Assembly: GCA_902772615.1 (NCBI GenBank)
Contig: CACYBC010000106.1
Location: 1-7,183, forward strand
Reading direction: 5' to 3'
DNA length: 7,183 nucleotides
Origin: an uncultured Ruminococcus sp.
GTDB taxonomy: Bacteria > Bacillota > Clostridia > Oscillospirales > Ruminococcaceae
Below, one piece after another: positions 6,025 through 7,183 of this stretch (the stretch's first letter is position 1; the number at the start of each line of letters is the position of its first letter). Under the pieces are notes generated by a model. The model had not been told where the DNA came from, searched no databases, and was given only the letters and a program-made list of their open reading frames with translations. The translations under genes and the position numbers were made by a program.

Positions 6025-6053
6025 ATCATATCATGTAAATCATGAGCAGGCAA
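6025..6053 (-). promoter_or_regulatory. Promoter of the pheST T-box leader
   Basis: On the minus strand TTGCCT (6053-6048) and TATGAT (6030-6025) are spaced by 17 bp, matching consensus at four and five of six bases. Transcription would begin near 6018, just before Stem I. The spacer contains the inverted repeat TCATG-TAAAT-CATGA (6031-6045). A second TATAAT at 6072-6067 lacks a good -35. Confidence 0.6.
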
Positions 6054-6072
6054 GGGAGTCCCGGAGATTATA

Positions 6073-6102
6073 CTGTCACCGGGCGGCATCTGATGCTATT
6101 AT
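6073..6102 (+). promoter_or_regulatory. Candidate promoter of the nitroreductase-acpS unit
   Basis: CTGTCA (6073-6078) and TATTAT (6097-6102) lie 18 bp apart, with four and five consensus matches. The spacer ends in the near-perfect palindrome GCATC-T-GATGC (6086-6096). The divergent pheS promoter ends about 20 bp to the left, so the two start regions sit side by side. Confidence 0.35.
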
Positions 6103-6133
6103 TATCTCAGGAATCGAAAGGAGGGCATCGTCC

Positions 6134-6691
6134 ATGATTGATAATGAGATCACACGCGTTATACGTGACAGGAGAAGCGTAAGAAAGTACAAAAGCGAGC
6201 AGCTGTCGGAAGAGCAGCTGCAGACGCTGCTTGAGTGCGGATTCCTCGCACCGAGCGGAGGAAACAGCCAGAACTGGCATATCACGGTCGTCCAGTCCGT
6301 AGATTATCTGAAAAGGCTGTCGGAAGCCAACAGAGACAGTCTGCTTGCGGACAAGGATCTTCCGCAGGATATAAAGGACAGATTCTCGGATTCAGGCTAC
6401 AGTGTTTCCTTCGGGGCTCCGACAGTGTTCTTCATCTCGGCAAAAGGCGCAGACGTAAATGCCTGTTTCCTGGCTGAGCACATCGTACTGACGGCAGAAT
6501 CCCTCGGACTCGGAAGCTGTTATCTCGGAGGAATCATGAGGTTCCTTAACGGCGATGGCGGGAAAGCGCTGAGAGAAGAATTGAATGTTCCAGAAGGATT
6601 TGATATCCTGTTCGGCATAGCTGTCGGGACGCCTGATGAAAAACCGGATCCCAAGCCCCGCGACTATACGAAGGTCAATTATCTGAGATAA
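6134..6691 (+). CDS. Nitroreductase family FMN-dependent oxidoreductase
   Basis: This is a flavoprotein of the nitroreductase fold, which usually binds FMN as a homodimer and transfers hydride from NAD(P)H to nitro compounds, quinones or unknown natural substrates. The 185-residue protein is complete. Family motifs are the phosphate-binding RRSVRKY (13-19), APSGGNSQNWH (39-49), GAPTVFFIS (94-102), AESLGLGSCYLGG (121-133), and GIAVGTPDEKP with PKPRDY near the C-terminus. There is no signal peptide or ferredoxin domain, so it is cytosolic. The true substrate cannot be told from sequence. The start has AAAGGAGG (6117-6124) 9 nt upstream. acpS follows 28 bp later on the same strand with no terminator between, so the two probably form one unit. 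It is transcribed divergently from pheST. Confidence 0.94.
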   Translation: MIDNEITRVIRDRRSVRKYKSEQLSEEQLQTLLECGFLAPSGGNSQNWHITVVQSVDYLKRLSEANRDSLLADKDLPQDIKDRFSDSGYSVSFGAPTVFFISAKGADVNACFLAEHIVLTAESLGLGSCYLGGIMRFLNGDGGKALREELNVPEGFDILFGIAVGTPDEKPDPKPRDYTKVNYLR

Positions 6692-6719
6692 CGTATCGGA
6701 AAGAAAGGTTCAGACAGAC

Positions 6720-7079
6720 GTGATCTACGGCATAGGAGTGGACATGACCGAGATATCCAGAGTGAGCAGGGCGTGTTCAAAAGAATCCTTCAGGAAAAGA
6801 GTGTTCTCTCAGAGGGAGATAGAACTGTTCGGGGAGAGACCGGAAAAGCTTGCGGCGGGATTTGCTGCGAAGGAGGCTTTCTCGAAAGCGCTTGGAACCG
6901 GAGTCAGAGGTTTTTCCCTGAGAGAAGTGGAACTGCTCAGAGATGATCTGGGCAAGCCATACTATGTCTTCAGCGGAAAAGCTGCCGATATCGTATCAGA
7001 GAAAAAACTGAAAGCGCATGCTTCCGTCACGGATGAGGGAGACCTGGTCACGGTGTTTGCCGTGCTTGAGTCGGAGTGA
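6720..7079 (+). CDS. acpS: Holo-[acyl-carrier-protein] synthase
   Basis: AcpS moves the 4'-phosphopantetheine arm of CoA onto a serine of acyl carrier protein, making it active in fatty acid synthesis. The 119-residue length and GIGVDMTEISR start are typical. Asp8 and Glu52 (in FAAKEAFSKALGTG) are the expected magnesium ligands. LGKPYYVF (77-84) and HASVTDEGDLVTVFAVLE form the C-terminal motifs; the usual S-H of the HVSISH motif is here T-D, a change I expect to be tolerated. The start is GTG at 6720, which gives the family N-terminus exactly. AAAGG (6704-6708) lies 11 nt upstream, a somewhat long spacing, so translation may be modest. It ends the plus-strand unit begun by the nitroreductase gene and converges with a probable minus-strand gene at the right edge. 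Confidence 0.96.
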   Translation: MIYGIGVDMTEISRVSRACSKESFRKRVFSQREIELFGERPEKLAAGFAAKEAFSKALGTGVRGFSLREVELLRDDLGKPYYVFSGKAADIVSEKKLKAHASVTDEGDLVTVFAVLESE

Positions 7080-7090
7080 ACTACCCACGT

Positions 7091-7114
7091 TTAAAAAAGC
7101 GGGCTTCCCGTTTC
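7091..7114 (-). terminator. Probable terminator of the minus-strand gene at the right edge
   Basis: On the minus strand AAACGGG (7113-7107) pairs with CCCGCTT (7103-7097), with one G-U pair and a 3-base loop, followed by further T to a run of six that includes the last stem bases. It stands about 15 bp past the stop at 7128. On the plus strand only TTT follows, so it would be a poor terminator for acpS. Confidence 0.6.
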
Positions 7115-7127
7115 ACAGGCAATAAGC

Positions 7128-7183
7128 TTACTCCAATATTGATACCTTATCATGATCAATATGCAGCAGTGGCTTTGACCTCC
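7128..7183 (-). CDS. C-terminal end of an unidentified minus-strand gene (partial)
   Basis: Reading the minus strand from the right edge, one frame gives 17 complete codons (RSKPLLHIDHDKVSILE) and then TAA (7130-7128). The other two frames either stop early (TGA after nine codons) or run through the terminator hairpin. The protein-like composition and the terminator just behind the stop suggest a real gene tail, convergent with acpS. The fragment is too short to name a family. Confidence 0.45.
   Translation of the reverse strand, partial: RSKPLLHIDHDKVSILE

Noticed and set aside
7136..7162. Perfect 8-bp inverted repeat ATATTGAT...ATCAATAT
   Set aside because: It lies in the likely coding tail of the edge gene, is A+T-rich and has no U-run, so chance is the simplest reading.

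Overview
The window reads as chromosomal housekeeping DNA from a member of the Bacillota, most likely class Clostridia. The signs are strong AAGGAGG-type ribosome binding sites, heavy use of AGA/AGG arginine codons, a T-box leader in front of pheST, an IreB (UPF0297) gene, and a CD1247-like zinc-ribbon gene directly behind efp. G+C looks close to 50%. I cannot fix a genus. There is no insertion sequence, prophage gene, CRISPR array, tRNA or rRNA.

Layout: (a) 2-370 (+) is the C-terminal third of a short NAD(P)-dependent malic enzyme, cut by the window edge. A 181-bp gap follows with two hairpins and a probable efp promoter. (b) 552-1588 (+) holds efp and, 2 bp later, an acidic zinc-ribbon protein with a Cys-rich, hexahistidine tail, closed by a strong terminator. 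(c) 1651-5745 (-) carries pheS, pheT, ireB and an unrecognised 98-residue gene, in transcription order from right to left. They are closed by a terminator hairpin that lies back to back with the one of unit (b). (d) About 5776-6030 (-) is a phenylalanine-specific T-box leader with its own promoter. (e) 6134-7079 (+) is a divergent pair, a nitroreductase-fold flavoprotein and holo-ACP synthase (acpS). (f) At the right edge is the probable last 17 codons of a minus-strand gene with its terminator, converging on acpS.

How the parts work together: pheST makes Phe-tRNA synthetase, and uncharged tRNA-Phe should turn the operon on through the T-box. The leader shows the UUC specifier, the GGGTGGTACCGCG box, and terminator and antiterminator pairings that exclude each other. 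No terminator is seen between pheT and ireB, so read-through could couple ireB and the 98-residue gene to phenylalanine supply. Promoter-like elements before ireB leave separate transcription possible. EF-P and PheST are both translation functions; AcpS activates acyl carrier protein for lipid synthesis.

I found no convincing new multi-gene system. The items most worth a second look are the Cys/His-rich acidic protein behind efp, the 98-residue gene behind ireB, the long hairpin between the malic enzyme gene and efp, and the small palindromes inside the two divergent promoters at 6025-6102.
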